This document shows, piece after piece, positions 40,731 through 53,070 of a stretch of DNA of 64,000 bases. The notes under the pieces were generated by a model. It had not been told where the DNA came from. It searched no databases and saw nothing but the letters and a program-made list of their open reading frames with translations. Source of the DNA: Phymatolithon calcareum (Eukaryota; Rhodophyta; Florideophyceae; Hapalidiales); assembly GCA_977006965.1 (NCBI GenBank), contig OZ345363.1, positions 1,488,001 to 1,552,000 on the forward strand, read 5' to 3'. The first letter of the stretch is position 1. Every line of letters begins with the position of its first letter. Made by a program: the position numbers and the translations under genes.

Positions 40731-43700
40731 ATTTTCATTCATTTTCATTCATTTTCATTCATTTTCATTCATTTTCATTCATTTTCATTCATTTTCATTC
40801 ATTTTCATTCATTTTCATTCATTTTCATTCATTTTCATTCATTTTCATTCATTTTCATTCATTTTCATTCATTTTCATTCATTTTCATTCATTTTCATTC
40901 ATTTTCATTCATTTTCATTCATTTTCATTCATTTTCATTCATTTTCATTCATTTTCATTCATTTTCATTCATTTTCATTCATTTTCATTCATTTTCATTC
41001 ATTTTCATTCATTTTCATTCATTTTCATTCATTTTCATTCATTTTCATTCATTTTCATTCATTTTCATTCATTTTCATTCATTTTCATTCATTTTCATTC
41101 ATTTTCATTCATTTTCATTCATTTTCATTCATTTTCATTCATTTTCATTCATTTTCATTCATTTTCATTCATTTTCATTCATTTTCATTCATTTTCATTC
41201 ATTTTCATTCATTTTCATTCATTTTCATTCATTTTCATTCATTTTCATTCATTTTCATTCATTTTCATTCATTTTCATTCATTTTCATTCATTTTCATTC
41301 ATTTTCATTCATTTTCATTCATTTTCATTCATTTTCATTCATTTTCATTCATTTTCATTCATTTTCATTCATTTTCATTCATTTTCATTCATTTTCATTC
41401 ATTTTCATTCATTTTCATTCATTTTCATTCATTTTCATTCATTTTCATTCATTTTCATTCATTTTCATTCATTTTCATTCATTTTCATTCATTTTCATTC
41501 ATTTTCATTCATTTTCATTCATTTTCATTCATTTTCATTCATTTTCATTCATTTTCATTCATTTTCATTCATTTTCATTCATTTTCATTCATTTTCATTC
41601 ATTTTCATTCATTTTCATTCATTTTCATTCATTTTCATTCATTTTCATTCATTTTCATTCATTTTCATTCATTTTCATTCATTTTCATTCATTTTCATTC
41701 ATTTTCATTCATTTTCATTCATTTTCATTCATTTTCATTCATTTTCATTCATTTTCATTCATTTTCATTCATTTTCATTCATTTTCATTCATTTTCATTC
41801 ATTTTCATTCATTTTCATTCATTTTCATTCATTTTCATTCATTTTCATTCATTTTCATTCATTTTCATTCATTTTCATTCATTTTCATTCATTTTCATTC
41901 ATTTTCATTCATTTTCATTCATTTTCATTCATTTTCATTCATTTTCATTCATTTTCATTCATTTTCATTCATTTTCATTCATTTTCATTCATTTTCATTC
42001 ATTTTCATTCATTTTCATTCATTTTCATTCATTTTCATTCATTTTCATTCATTTTCATTCATTTTCATTCATTTTCATTCATTTTCATTCATTTTCATTC
42101 ATTTTCATTCATTTTCATTCATTTTCATTCATTTTCATTCATTTTCATTCATTTTCATTCATTTTCATTCATTTTCATTCATTTTCATTCATTTTCATTC
42201 ATTTTCATTCATTTTCATTCATTTTCATTCATTTTCATTCATTTTCATTCATTTTCATTCATTTTCATTCATTTTCATTCATTTTCATTCATTTTCATTC
42301 ATTTTCATTCATTTTCATTCATTTTCATTCATTTTCATTCATTTTCATTCATTTTCATTCATTTTCATTCATTTTCATTCATTTTCATTCATTTTCATTC
42401 ATTTTCATTCATTTTCATTCATTTTCATTCATTTTCATTCATTTTCATTCATTTTCATTCATTTTCATTCATTTTCATTCATTTTCATTCATTTTCATTC
42501 ATTTTCATTCATTTTCATTCATTTTCATTCATTTTCATTCATTTTCATTCATTTTCATTCATTTTCATTCATTTTCATTCATTTTCATTCATTTTCATTC
42601 ATTTTCATTCATTTTCATTCATTTTCATTCATTTTCATTCATTTTCATTCATTTTCATTCATTTTCATTCATTTTCATTCATTTTCATTCATTTTCATTC
42701 ATTTTCATTCATTTTCATTCATTTTCATTCATTTTCATTCATTTTCATTCATTTTCATTCATTTTCATTCATTTTCATTCATTTTCATTCATTTTCATTC
42801 ATTTTCATTCATTTTCATTCATTTTCATTCATTTTCATTCATTTTCATTCATTTTCATTCATTTTCATTCATTTTCATTCATTTTCATTCATTTTCATTC
42901 ATTTTCATTCATTTTCATTCATTTTCATTCATTTTCATTCATTTTCATTCATTTTCATTCATTTTCATTCATTTTCATTCATTTTCATTCATTTTCATTC
43001 ATTTTCATTCATTTTCATTCATTTTCATTCATTTTCATTCATTTTCATTCATTTTCATTCATTTTCATTCATTTTCATTCATTTTCATTCATTTTCATTC
43101 ATTTTCATTCATTTTCATTCATTTTCATTCATTTTCATTCATTTTCATTCATTTTCATTCATTTTCATTCATTTTCATTCATTTTCATTCATTTTCATTC
43201 ATTTTCATTCATTTTCATTCATTTTCATTCATTTTCATTCATTTTCATTCATTTTCATTCATTTTCATTCATTTTCATTCATTTTCATTCATTTTCATTC
43301 ATTTTCATTCATTTTCATTCATTTTCATTCATTTTCATTCATTTTCATTCATTTTCATTCATTTTCATTCATTTTCATTCATTTTCATTCATTTTCATTC
43401 ATTTTCATTCATTTTCATTCATTTTCATTCATTTTCATTCATTTTCATTCATTTTCATTCATTTTCATTCATTTTCATTCATTTTCATTCATTTTCATTC
43501 ATTTTCATTCATTTTCATTCATTTTCATTCATTTTCATTCATTTTCATTCATTTTCATTCATTTTCATTCATTTTCATTCATTTTCATTCATTTTCATTC
43601 ATTTTCATTCATTTTCATTCATTTTCATTCATTTTCATTCATTTTCATTCATTTTCATTCATTTTCATTCATTTTCATTCATTTTCATTCATTTTCATTC

Positions 43701-45050
43701 ATTTTCATTCATTTTCATTCATTTTCATTCATTTTCATTCATTTTCATTCATTTTCATTCATTTTCATTCATTTTCATTCATTTTCATTCATTTTCATTC
43801 ATTTTCATTCATTTTCATTCATTTTCATTCATTTTCATTCATTTTCATTCATTTTCATTCATTTTCATTCATTTTCATTCATTTTCATTCATTTTCATTC
43901 ATTTTCATTCATTTTCATTCATTTTCATTCATTTTCATTCATTTTCATTCATTTTCATTCATTTTCATTCATTTTCATTCATTTTCATTCATTTTCATTC
44001 ATTTTCATTCATTTTCATTCATTTTCATTCATTTTCATTCATTTTCATTCATTTTCATTCATTTTCATTCATTTTCATTCATTTTCATTCATTTTCATTC
44101 ATTTTCATTCATTTTCATTCATTTTCATTCATTTTCATTCATTTTCATTCATTTTCATTCATTTTCATTCATTTTCATTCATTTTCATTCATTTTCATTC
44201 ATTTTCATTCATTTTCATTCATTTTCATTCATTTTCATTCATTTTCATTCATTTTCATTCATTTTCATTCATTTTCATTCATTTTCATTCATTTTCATTC
44301 ATTTTCATTCATTTTCATTCATTTTCATTCATTTTCATTCATTTTCATTCATTTTCATTCATTTTCATTCATTTTCATTCATTTTCATTCATTTTCATTC
44401 ATTTTCATTCATTTTCATTCATTTTCATTCATTTTCATTCATTTTCATTCATTTTCATTCATTTTCATTCATTTTCATTCATTTTCATTCATTTTCATTC
44501 ATTTTCATTCATTTTCATTCATTTTCATTCATTTTCATTCATTTTCATTCATTTTCATTCATTTTCATTCATTTTCATTCATTTTCATTCATTTTCATTC
44601 ATTTTCATTCATTTTCATTCATTTTCATTCATTTTCATTCATTTTCATTCATTTTCATTCATTTTCATTCATTTTCATTCATTTTCATTCATTTTCATTC
44701 ATTTTCATTCATTTTCATTCATTTTCATTCATTTTCATTCATTTTCATTCATTTTCATTCATTTTCATTCATTTTCATTCATTTTCATTCATTTTCATTC
44801 ATTTTCATTCATTTTCATTCATTTTCATTCATTTTCATTCATTTTCATTCATTTTCATTCATTTTCATTCATTTTCATTCATTTTCATTCATTTTCATTC
44901 ATTTTCATTCATTTTCATTCATTTTCATTCATTTTCATTCATTTTCATTCATTTTCATTCATTTTCATTCATTTTCATTCATTTTCATTCATTTTCATTC
45001 ATTTTCATTCATTTTCATTCATTTTCATTCATTTTCATTCATTTTCAATC
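40731..45050. repeat. perfect 10-bp satellite, (ATTTTCATTC)431
   Basis: 431 head-to-tail copies of ATTTTCATTC without a single change from 40731 to 45040, then one variant unit ATTTTCAATC (45041-45050). The plus strand lacks stop codons in every frame, which creates a spurious 1470-codon reading (FHSFSFIFIH repeated). The minus strand (GAATGAAAAT) has a TGA in every third unit per frame. The bases are strongly strand-skewed (60% T, 20% A, 20% C, no G on the plus strand). Such perfection implies very recent expansion or gene-conversion-like homogenisation, or an assembly artefact. Confidence 0.97.
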
Positions 45051-45432
45051 ATGCAGCGCGGAGATCCGTTACGCCCTATGTACGATATTATAAGTATCGT
45101 AAGCGTTCTGGGAATCCGACTCGGGCGGCGAAGTGCGAGGGGAAAGTATTGCCAGAGCGATGTCGGAAGTTGTACCCGACAATTCGGCATATTGTCCGAC
45201 CCATACATTACGTCCTGTAACTCGCTCCTGGTTGCGGAAGCACAGAGTATTCCAGGGGCAGAGCGCTATGTCACAAATACCGACCGACAGCACAGATGAC
45301 GGACGTGATGATAGCGGTGATCACGATGGTCACGACGAAGGCGGTATCAATATGGCGGTACATTCCGACAATGAAGAAAATCCTGGCACTCATGACGGTG
45401 ATGATAGCTTTCTAGATTCCCTCGTTCCTTAA
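45051..45432 (+). other. sequence right of the satellite; weak open frames
   Basis: Two overlapping plus frames. The longer (45133-45432) ends in a highly acidic His/Asp/Gly stretch (DDGRDDSGDHDGHDEGGINM). It could be a fragment of a transposon hinge or of a host gene; nothing is recognised. Confidence 0.25.
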
Positions 45433-45524
45433 CGCGATACATTCGATATTCAATGCATATCCTTGGGTTTCCTTTCATGCGTAAACATTTCGTTTTTACA
45501 AACATGCGTATTGTGTTCCCATTA

Positions 45525-46175
45525 TCAACTCAATTCCCTTACTCCACGACAACTAACCTTTCCTTTCATGCGTGCGGTTTGTTCACGTTTCGGGATTTCC
45601 CCTTCTGTGATCCACTGTTCAACAGGAGTCCGAAGTGTCGCGCTGGCGAGCATGCGGTGCAGCGCACTAAAATCTTTGTCTTTCGTCAGTGCTTCCGCGA
45701 TGTTGTGCTCGCTGCATATCCACCCTAGGTTCTCCAGCTCTCCATTGCGATACGCCTCGCGGAGTCCCGCGATGTCGATGAGGAGACGCTTCTCCGTCAT
45801 CGAACGTAGCGTGACAATAGACTCAAAGAGCGAGCGGGAGTCAGTGAATACGCGAAGCGCGAGCCGCCTTGACAACAGTACACTTAATGTATGTACCAAA
45901 GCGAAACCTGCATCGTACCCATGGGTAATTGCGTAGAGTTCTGCTGCCAATACTGACCTCGTAACTCTTTTGCATTTTACCGACGTCCACGCTAGGATTG
46001 AGCATGCGCGTTTGCCGTCGACGAGTACGATCACATATCCGAGCTGAGACGTCAGGTCTCGATTCGTGGCGAAAGACGCGTCAGCGAATACTTGTACTTC
46101 AGCGATAGAGAGGTCCACGTTACCGTAAACTAGCTCATATTTTACCGTCTTCATGCGCCTAAATGTCTCGTCCAT
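45525..46175 (-). pseudogene. B1 RNase H
   Basis: Frame with VQVFADASFATNRDLTSQLG (first Asp), WTSVKCKRVTRSVLAAELYA (Glu) and LRVFTDSRSLFESI (Asp), the D-E-D arrangement of copia RNase H. Ends CRGVRELS. Separated from RT by a frame change at 46176-46182. Confidence 0.85.
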
Positions 46176-46181
46176 CCGCTT

Positions 46182-47722
46182 TTAGTCCACTTCTTCAGCT
46201 GCATCCGCGGGGGTTTGTGCGAGTTGGTTCACAGAACATGCCGCGTCCGGTCGCGTGCATGCGGTGACGTAAGCTGCGCGACCACGGTTAGATGAGAGTG
46301 AGTCAGGCGTGGGCCCGATCGGTTCGTCTGGCATGCGTTCCACATATGGATGCTGATGAACACTGACGAACTTCCCTTTTCGGATGAGGTGTTGCTCATT
46401 GAACTTCAACTCGTTTTCGTCCTCCAGCAGTTTTCGAGCGTGTGTTTTGAAGCGCTTCGAACCCAGCTCCTCTTCGTGAAGAAATTCCCCACTGCCAGCA
46501 CCAACCGAATCGTCCACCTGCAGACACACTAACCCGTCCAATTTCCTTTCCGAATCGTGGCGGTAGAGAAGGCATGGGTCTGCTTTCATGCTCTTCATAT
46601 TCAGAACGTCCTCATGGTGGCCAATGTAGGTCTCAAACCATAACAATCCGCTTTCTGGTAATCCATAGAGCGGACGTTTTACGAGCCACAAGACATCGTC
46701 GTCAATATTAAGTTCAAACGGAGGCGTGACGTAGACTTGACGTAACAGTTTAGAGTCCGTAGAAACGTAAGCTTGAATTATATCGCTAAGGTAAATTGGC
46801 AATTCCATCCGAGCTGCTACGGCGAGCATCACACGAACAGATGAACGGGTAACAGTTGGAAATATGTAAGCAACATATTCTTGTCCCTATCCTTGCTTCC
46901 AAATGCCTGTACAACAAGTCGTGCTTTCTGGGGCTCCTCAGATGTTCCAGGATCTTTGATGGCGAGTACAAACTTGGCTTTCATGACGGTGAGATGCTGA
47001 AGCTCGTTCTTCGAAAATGAAGATTTTCGAACTTCCTGAAAAGTGTCTCTCTCAAAAGGATCTTTTACCTCATCATCAATTGCCGTTCTGGACTCTTTCC
47101 TCTGTGAATCTTTGGCGTCCAGAACCACAGTATGCATGCTTTCGTCGAAGAGAAATTCCAACGTCGTTTCATCCTCATCCAACGAATCGGCAATGGAGCA
47201 ATTCGGAACATCGATGTATGCAATTTCGTCGAACCCGGAGATGGCTGGAAGATTGTCAATTTCCTTATCCGGCTCGCGCGAAATTATTTGTATCGGAGTC
47301 TGGTCAGGAATGATGTCGCCGGTACTGGGATCCACCTGAACGGTAATTTCGGTGTCCGATAAATCTAATTCCGGCAGTTCGGGAATTCTTTCATCGGTTT
47401 TCCCATCAGGAAATTTTTCTTTTTCCTCCGGAATGCGTTCATCATCTTTGTCAGCATCCCTAGAAATTCCATAAAGGTCAGGTCTCGGTAAATAAATGCC
47501 CTCTTTCAACTCGCTGACACGCTGAATTGCATAAGGTTGGACAATACCATCTGGTTCTTGCACAATGATGGAGTGTTCATCTCGAGAAATAAAGATTCGG
47601 GGCTCCCATCGCTTCGTCGTGTCACGATAAACGAGTACTTTATCACCAAAGGTAATCGTCGTTGGAGGTGTTCGAGGAATAAATGCTTTCTCCGCTTGTC
47701 GAAGTCGCATTTTTGCCACCAC
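46182..47722 (-). pseudogene. B1 integrase tail and reverse transcriptase
   Basis: Two frames. 47722-46829 has a long acidic hinge with integrase C-terminal features (WEPRIFISRDEHSIIVQEPD) and then KSSFSKNELQHLTVMKAKFV, the start of RT (KAR.VVQAFGSKDRDKN). 46832-46182 has the palm: LSDIIQAYVSTDSKLLRQVY (first Asp), KRPLYGLPESGLLWFETY and LQVDDSVGAGSGEFLHEEE (QVDD box). The frame changes between them at 46829. Confidence 0.85.
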
Positions 47723-48585
47723 AGAAATGTATTCCTCACGAGAGTATGCAGAATCTTCATTCTTTCAGACTGTGGAACCGCTCCCGGTGCGTCACGAGGT
47801 AAAGGTAATTTTGGCATTGCGCCAAACACCAACAATGTTGGGCAAATCCCTTCGGGACTGACCGTGGAATTCACACACATTACCGAAATTGCCAGAAGGT
47901 AGTTGTCATTTACGCCTAACTTCCTTGTGGCTTTTTTCGGCTTCTTCTTTTTCGAACCATCTGTTTCTCCTTCAGCCTCTTCTCCGGGCTCAACATCCAT
48001 GCCAAGCGATTTCATTCCGTATGAATGTTGCAATTTCAGGAATGTTCGACGTAACGGTGAATGATATCTCTCGCCAACACCCATTGCATGGAGAGCTTCT
48101 ATACCTACCGGTCGGCAGGTAATTCCTGCTTCAGCTGCCATTACTTGAAAGCGAGGAGAAACGAATTGAACACCTTGGTCATGGCGTAAATTATCTGGAG
48201 CATCCAAATAAATTAACACCCGCAATTCCATGATCGTTCGCCAAATGCATTCCGATGAGTCACTTTCGAGAAAACGTGCAGTCTGATAATGTGTAGCACG
48301 GTCCACCGCATGTAAAACCGATTTTCCTTGCATATACATGATGTCCACAACAACTTCACTATTGAACACCAAGTCATCACGAGGTACGGCAACTTGCACG
48401 ATGTACGGTTTTGGCGCTAGAAATTGGCATTCTCGGCAACGAGCTTGGATATCCGCTAACATTTTTCGAGTATCACTGTCGACTTCTTCAGGCTTCACTC
48501 GCTTAATAAAATCGTGCATTCGCTTAATCCCTGGATGACGGAATCTGAAATGGAGTTTTCGAAGCTCCATCTCTGTGAAAGACAT
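47506..48585 (-). pseudogene. B1 integrase
   Basis: Zinc module: LHFRFRHPGIKRMHDF then CRECQF (HHCC). Core: VVVDIMYMQGKSVLHAVDRA (first Asp), LRHDQGVQFVSPRFQ (second Asp), AMGVGERYHSPLRRTFLKLQ (Glu, the counterpart of GVAERMNRTLL in lineage A). Linker EGETDGSKKKKPKKATRKLG. All three catalytic residues are present, and this 359-codon frame is itself unbroken. Confidence 0.88.
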
Positions 48586-49618
48586 TCCTCACCATAATTC
48601 CACCTCAACCAGAGATGTCCAAGGTCTCGAATAATTTTTAGCGACGGTGCTTCTCCGAATCGAATTGTGTTTTTCACTTTATTCGCTCCATGAGTTCCAA
48701 GCTTATCTTGTTCACGAAGTCCAAGAATTAATGGAAAATCGGCGTCCTTGACAATTGGAGCATCGAACTCGAGAACTGAAATACCGTATGGAAATTTGAA
48801 GGTGGCAACACCAATACATTCGGAGCCTCCATGAGCAGAAACAGCATTCTGCCCTTTTAGATTCTTCATCGGTGTAGGGTTACCGGTGAAATTTCTGTAC
48901 GCCTCAAGCTGGGAAACACCACAAAGTGAACCGGTCGAGCCGTTGTCGATCATGATTCCAGGAAAGAAATGACTGGGATACATTGGCGAATTTCTTCCTT
49001 GGGGTTCCTAGAAAACAGATGATGGAGATGAATCACGATTCTTACGACTGAAATTTCCGGCGGTTTTTCCGAAGAACGTATGTCGTGTCTGATTATCCAT
49101 ACACTCCAAAAACATTGAGTTCTCCCAGTCATCATTATTATCCCAAGATTCCATGAACATGGATTCGTCCAAATGCTCTGCTAATTCCCCGGCAATTTCT
49201 CTAACATCATCGATGTTAAATGAGACGTGGCCTTCTTCCTCATCATTTACACTTCCATCATTGGCGGAGGTATTTCCTTCCTCAAGTTGCATGCAATATG
49301 AACGGAGAAAATCCCCTTGCTTTTTAGACTTCACACTAGCAATTTCTGCAAGCCTCTTTTCACGAAAAGCCACCTTGTCTGGATTAGTGCATTTTCCAAA
49401 GAAATGATCCGGAGAGCCACACCCGGTACACAACATGGTGCATCCATCCCTATACTTAGGATTTTTCCCAGGTTTTTATCATCCTTAGTTGGTAATCTTC
49501 GACGATCACTTTGACCCCAACGACGAGTATCGATGGCAGCAGCTAACGATTCAGCGAAATTTCGTCCACGAATACCTCTTTTCGAAGAAAGTAAACTTTT
49601 TTCCTTCGCAATTGCCAA
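48495..49618 (-). pseudogene. B1 zinc knuckle and protease, frameshifted
   Basis: CTGCGSPDHFFGKC (C-X2-C-X4-H-X4-C) near 49428-49387, followed by an acidic linker, then protease IMIDNGSTGSLCG (active-site D-N-G-S, near 48947) and ILGLREQDKLG. The pieces lie in three frames (49618-49331, 49436-49008, 48983-48495). Confidence 0.82.
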
Positions 49619-49667
49619 CTCGATTTTTCCTTGGAGTTTTTTGGACGAGATTTTGTCAGCCGAATCG

Positions 49668-51404
49668 TCAACGTAAGCTCAGAAGCTCTCGTTTTTGCCA
49701 GGCACGTCGATAGAAATCACAAAGAAGCGAGTCCGATATATAGTCGGTACCAAGTTTTCGTTGTAATTTCTGGGCTCTGCGCACGAGCTTTGCGTCTCTG
49801 GTATCGGCAAGAGTCATTGCAGTCCACTGATTTTTGATGATCGCCTTGTACTCCGAAGTTTCGAGGCTCTTCCCAAGAGCTTTCAGCGCATTGGGAGCGT
49901 TTCGGAATTCGCCTAGCTTAACTTTCCTCCCGAAATTGAAATTATATTCATCAAGGGCGTCTCCTTTCAGAGCGAACAACCTCAACCAGCTCGGAGCATT
50001 CAACAAATTCATCAAATCAGTGTACTGAGAAATGAAATCCTCGGTAGTGTAGCGATAATCTTTCGGTCCTGACCACTTACTCTCAGACTTTGCGAAATGT
50101 GCAAGGATGGATTTCAAAATGCTGATATGAGTATCCTTATCGCTATCGTGGTACTCCCGATGATACTTTCGCTTGCCCCTTCGCTTCGAATCCGATGAGT
50201 TTGATGAATCCATATCGTCGGGTTCACCGTTTTCCTTCTTTTTACCTTTCTTCTTCTTTCCGGCACGGGACTTTTTGCGCTTATCTTTACGCTTGCCCCG
50301 TTGATTAGAACCGGAAGAGTCCGACGAATCCGAATCATCCGGACCATCGGAGTCCTGAAAGGCATCGACGGTTGGTGCTGACGGAATTGAAGACTTTGAA
50401 CTCGACGAGGACGAAGAGGATGGAGGAGGAGGTGGAAACCATTCTGCTTGGCGGTCATTAACCTTCTCCTTCTTGACCTTGTGTGCCGTCGTCTTCTCCG
50501 GAGATGGTACCTTCTGCTGTTTAGATATCCCGGAGGTAACTTTCTTCCTCAGTACTATGGGAAACCCACGATGATCAACTCGTGAAGTCGGCATATCAAC
50601 CATATTCCCATTTCTGGCGGAGCTCAGTTTATCTTTCTGCCTCGATTTCCCATCCACAACCGAACGATAGAATTCCAGGAGTGAATTCGTGGCAGGTTCA
50701 TAAACCTGGTCGTCTTCCTTGGCGATGCAGCCTGCAAGTTGTAACATCTTTACCAGATATGTGGCATAGACGTATTTAATTTTCTGCAGTATCGCCTCAT
50801 GCCAGAAAGGGGAAGAAATCAGCATTGCCATCACCATTTCTCCAGCCATTTCCTTATCCTCAGAACTTAAGGCATGTCCCATCTCGAGCAATAAAGCCCT
50901 CAATGGCGCATGGAATTCGTCCGTGAAATATTCATCCCGAGGAATAATTTGTGTACGGCTGGAGCGTCCGATGGATCTCGCTGACACCGAAGGTGTACGC
51001 GACGGCGGCATCGGTGCGAACGGAATTTTCAACGGGCCAGTACTGGAAGGACTGGATGGTAACGGTAACATTTTCGCAGCATCCATACCAGACGAGCTTG
51101 AACGCGCAGCCCTTTGCCGAGTTGCATTACCATTTCTATGCGGAATTTCTTCCGCATCGTTTGACTCTGCCTCGTCGGCAGGACCGCGCAAAGGTTGCGA
51201 TGATCCCTCTGCTCGTCCTCCACTTCCACCCGATCGCGTCGGAAAGCGATTGTCGGACGTCTGCTGGTTTTCATCGTTGCCTACAGCGATATCGTCATCC
51301 GTCAGGATGCCCAGCGACTTCAGTTCGCGCTTTAAGGCGCGAGTTTTCAAATTTTCGCCTCGACCACCACGATTTCCGCGACCACGACGGCCGCGTTTAG
51401 GCAT
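49668..51404 (-). CDS. B1 Gag protein, 578-aa open frame
   Basis: Unbroken frame from MPKRGRRGRGNRGGRG to KRELLSLR. N-terminal Arg/Gly-rich segment (possible RNA binding), a Ser/Pro-rich region with a PPPPPSSSSSSSS run, lysine-rich stretches (KRKDKRKKSRAGKKKKGKKK) and Asp/Ser repeats (DSDSSDSSGSN). The C-terminal third has a folded-looking segment (APSWLRLFALKGDALDEYNF). Placed upstream of knuckle and protease on the same strand, hence Gag. It survives while Pol decays, so either chance or constraint on Gag is possible. Also considered: a host nuclear protein; position argues against it. Confidence 0.7.
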   Translation of the reverse strand: MPKRGRRGRGNRGGRGENLKTRALKRELKSLGILTDDDIAVGNDENQQTSDNRFPTRSGGSGGRAEGSSQPLRGPADEAESNDAEEIPHRNGNATRQRAARSSSSGMDAAKMLPLPSSPSSTGPLKIPFAPMPPSRTPSVSARSIGRSSRTQIIPRDEYFTDEFHAPLRALLLEMGHALSSEDKEMAGEMVMAMLISSPFWHEAILQKIKYVYATYLVKMLQLAGCIAKEDDQVYEPATNSLLEFYRSVVDGKSRQKDKLSSARNGNMVDMPTSRVDHRGFPIVLRKKVTSGISKQQKVPSPEKTTAHKVKKEKVNDRQAEWFPPPPPSSSSSSSSKSSIPSAPTVDAFQDSDGPDDSDSSDSSGSNQRGKRKDKRKKSRAGKKKKGKKKENGEPDDMDSSNSSDSKRRGKRKYHREYHDSDKDTHISILKSILAHFAKSESKWSGPKDYRYTTEDFISQYTDLMNLLNAPSWLRLFALKGDALDEYNFNFGRKVKLGEFRNAPNALKALGKSLETSEYKAIIKNQWTAMTLADTRDAKLVRRAQKLQRKLGTDYISDSLLCDFYRRAWQKRELLSLR

Positions 51405-53070
51405 CTTTGCGCGAGCAGATGTGGCACTTTCACGCGCGTGAAACTCAATGAGCCTAAGAACGACTTATAAGTGTCGAACAATCTGCTACGAGCGCGTTGG
51501 TGGTCGAAATAAATTGAAAAAATTTTAGGGCTTTTTGCCCAGTTAACAATTTCAATGTGTGAAACTTTACCGTTAGTCCTACGGTGACCGTCCCGGTCAC
51601 ACCGTAGGCAAGCGACGTCCCGTCTGCTTGGCTCGTCAAAGCACAATACGAAAGCAAGTTTATTGTGCGCGGTTGTTCTCTGTCTTCTTCTTTTTGGTCT
51701 TGCTCAATACATCCAATCTCACCCTATTGGTTCAAATTCTACCTCTAAATATTGGATATTTTCTAACCCATGTAGATCAATCCTCATGAACTTCCAGCTG
51801 GAATATCAATGGAATCGCATTTCAGTCATGAGGTTGGCGAAAATCTCCCGATGGTCGAAAATCATGTTCCATCTCGGGACACACCCCTTTCGATTCCCTG
51901 ACCAATCCGATTTGGTTTCTTGCAGTCTCTTCCAAAAACGTCGAATCCGGGCTGGAAACGCAGGAAAAATCACAAAATCGCTCGTAACTCGAAAAGTATA
52001 GCAGCTAGAGCAATTCTGAGACCAGATTTGGAATTAAAGGGCCAGAATGGAGTGGTACATTTCCTGAAGCAGTTTCAACTTGATTGAACACATGTGGACA
52101 AATGTTGGAACGTAGGTGAAATGGCAACTTATCATATTTATCATATGATAATTCGGGGGATATTTGTCTTTCCTCCCGCGCATCCACCCATATGTGCGAC
52201 AGAAATGATTACGCCATTCGCGTACCCGCCGAGCTGGGATCCACAGCACGGGAAATGCACCTGCCGCCGCTCTGAGCAAAGCAAGCCGTGCGACTGTCCG
52301 TGTGACGCGCTACACCTCAAATAACAGCTTTGTCCCCGCAACTGCCAAGATACGCCGTGTGCCTGTTTGCCGCTGTGCGGCACTCCGCGCTGCGATCGGT
52401 AGCACCAGAGATGCATCCGCCACAGTCCTGACCAGCACATGCTGTGCACCTGCCCTTTGCAACGCGCTATACCGCCTAAAATAACAGCTTCGCCTCCACA
52501 GCTGCTAAGATAGTTCGTACTTCAAAATAAAAGCAACTCCGAACTGCTCAGGGCCTGATGTAATTTCTCAGGCCCCCGGGCAGGCATATATACGGCCCGT
52601 TCCGCAGCTGCTTGCGGTCCTTTAGCTGGCGGTCCTTCTCTTTGCGCCTTATAGCGTTGGAACGACCCTTGCGCCCCTCCCACAACGCCTTTTTTCGCCA
52701 CTTACGATCATTGATTTGTACATACATTTTAATGCCAATAATAAGGAAAGCTTAATCGTGAATCCATTCGCAAAAAATGGTCCAGCCCTACCCCTAATAC
52801 CCAGTCCATGGCGTTATGATTGTATTGATCAAGATACACGTGTGCACGTGTACGCTAATTAGACAGGACCGCTCCGAAAGTTGTCCAAAACTTTCAATGG
52901 TCCAATTATCTTACTGTTAAGTGATCATACTGTCTCCCTAATCCCTGTTGATCCAATAACATGCTTACAGTGCACCGTCGCATTCGTAACGGATGAGTAC
53001 TAGGTTTGGCTAGTGGTGGCCATTTAGTGAATTTTCCCACTTTTGGTGGCCATGTTGTGAATTCCTCAAT
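51405..53070. other. region between B1 and the RBR gene
   Basis: 51405-51660 is probably the B1 leader or LTR remnant. It contains the inverted pair CGGTGACCG/CGGTCAC and CCTACGGTG/CACCGTAGG (51575-51610). The short frames in 51660-52840 match nothing. Two diverged direct repeats lie around 52305-52350 and 52467-52512 (GCGCTA.ACC.C.TAAAATAACAGCTT-like). An isolated ACACGTGTGCACGTGT (52834-52849) resembles the LTR palindrome. Confidence 0.5.

Larger units (their letters stand above)
45525..51404 (-). mobile_element. copia element B1, second lineage (divergent), LTRs not found
   Basis: On the minus strand, in order: Gag, CCHC knuckle, aspartic protease, integrase, RT, RNase H, the copia order. 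Sequence similarity to lineage A is confined to catalytic motifs. RT has QVDD rather than YVDD. The flanks (45433-45524 and 51405-52050) show no matching direct repeats, no PBS of the lineage A type and no clear PPT. It is old: Pol is spread over at least seven frames. It may belong to the GalEa-like or another deep copia clade known from algae and animals; only a tree can tell. Confidence 0.85.

Noticed and set aside
40731-45050. Satellite as a CRISPR array or telomere
   Set aside because: No spacers, unit of 10 bases, not a telomere-type G-rich repeat, and it is internal to the window.
40681-45093. 1470-codon open frame across the satellite
   Set aside because: The repeat unit has no stop codon in any plus frame; the protein is a pure FHSFSFIFIH repeat and not a gene.
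47017-47362. Plus-strand frames of about 98 codons in B1
   Set aside because: Antisense to the RT and hinge frame of B1.
52834-52849. ACACGTGTGCACGTGT as part of an LTR
   Set aside because: No other LTR sequence surrounds it; a single palindrome is not enough.
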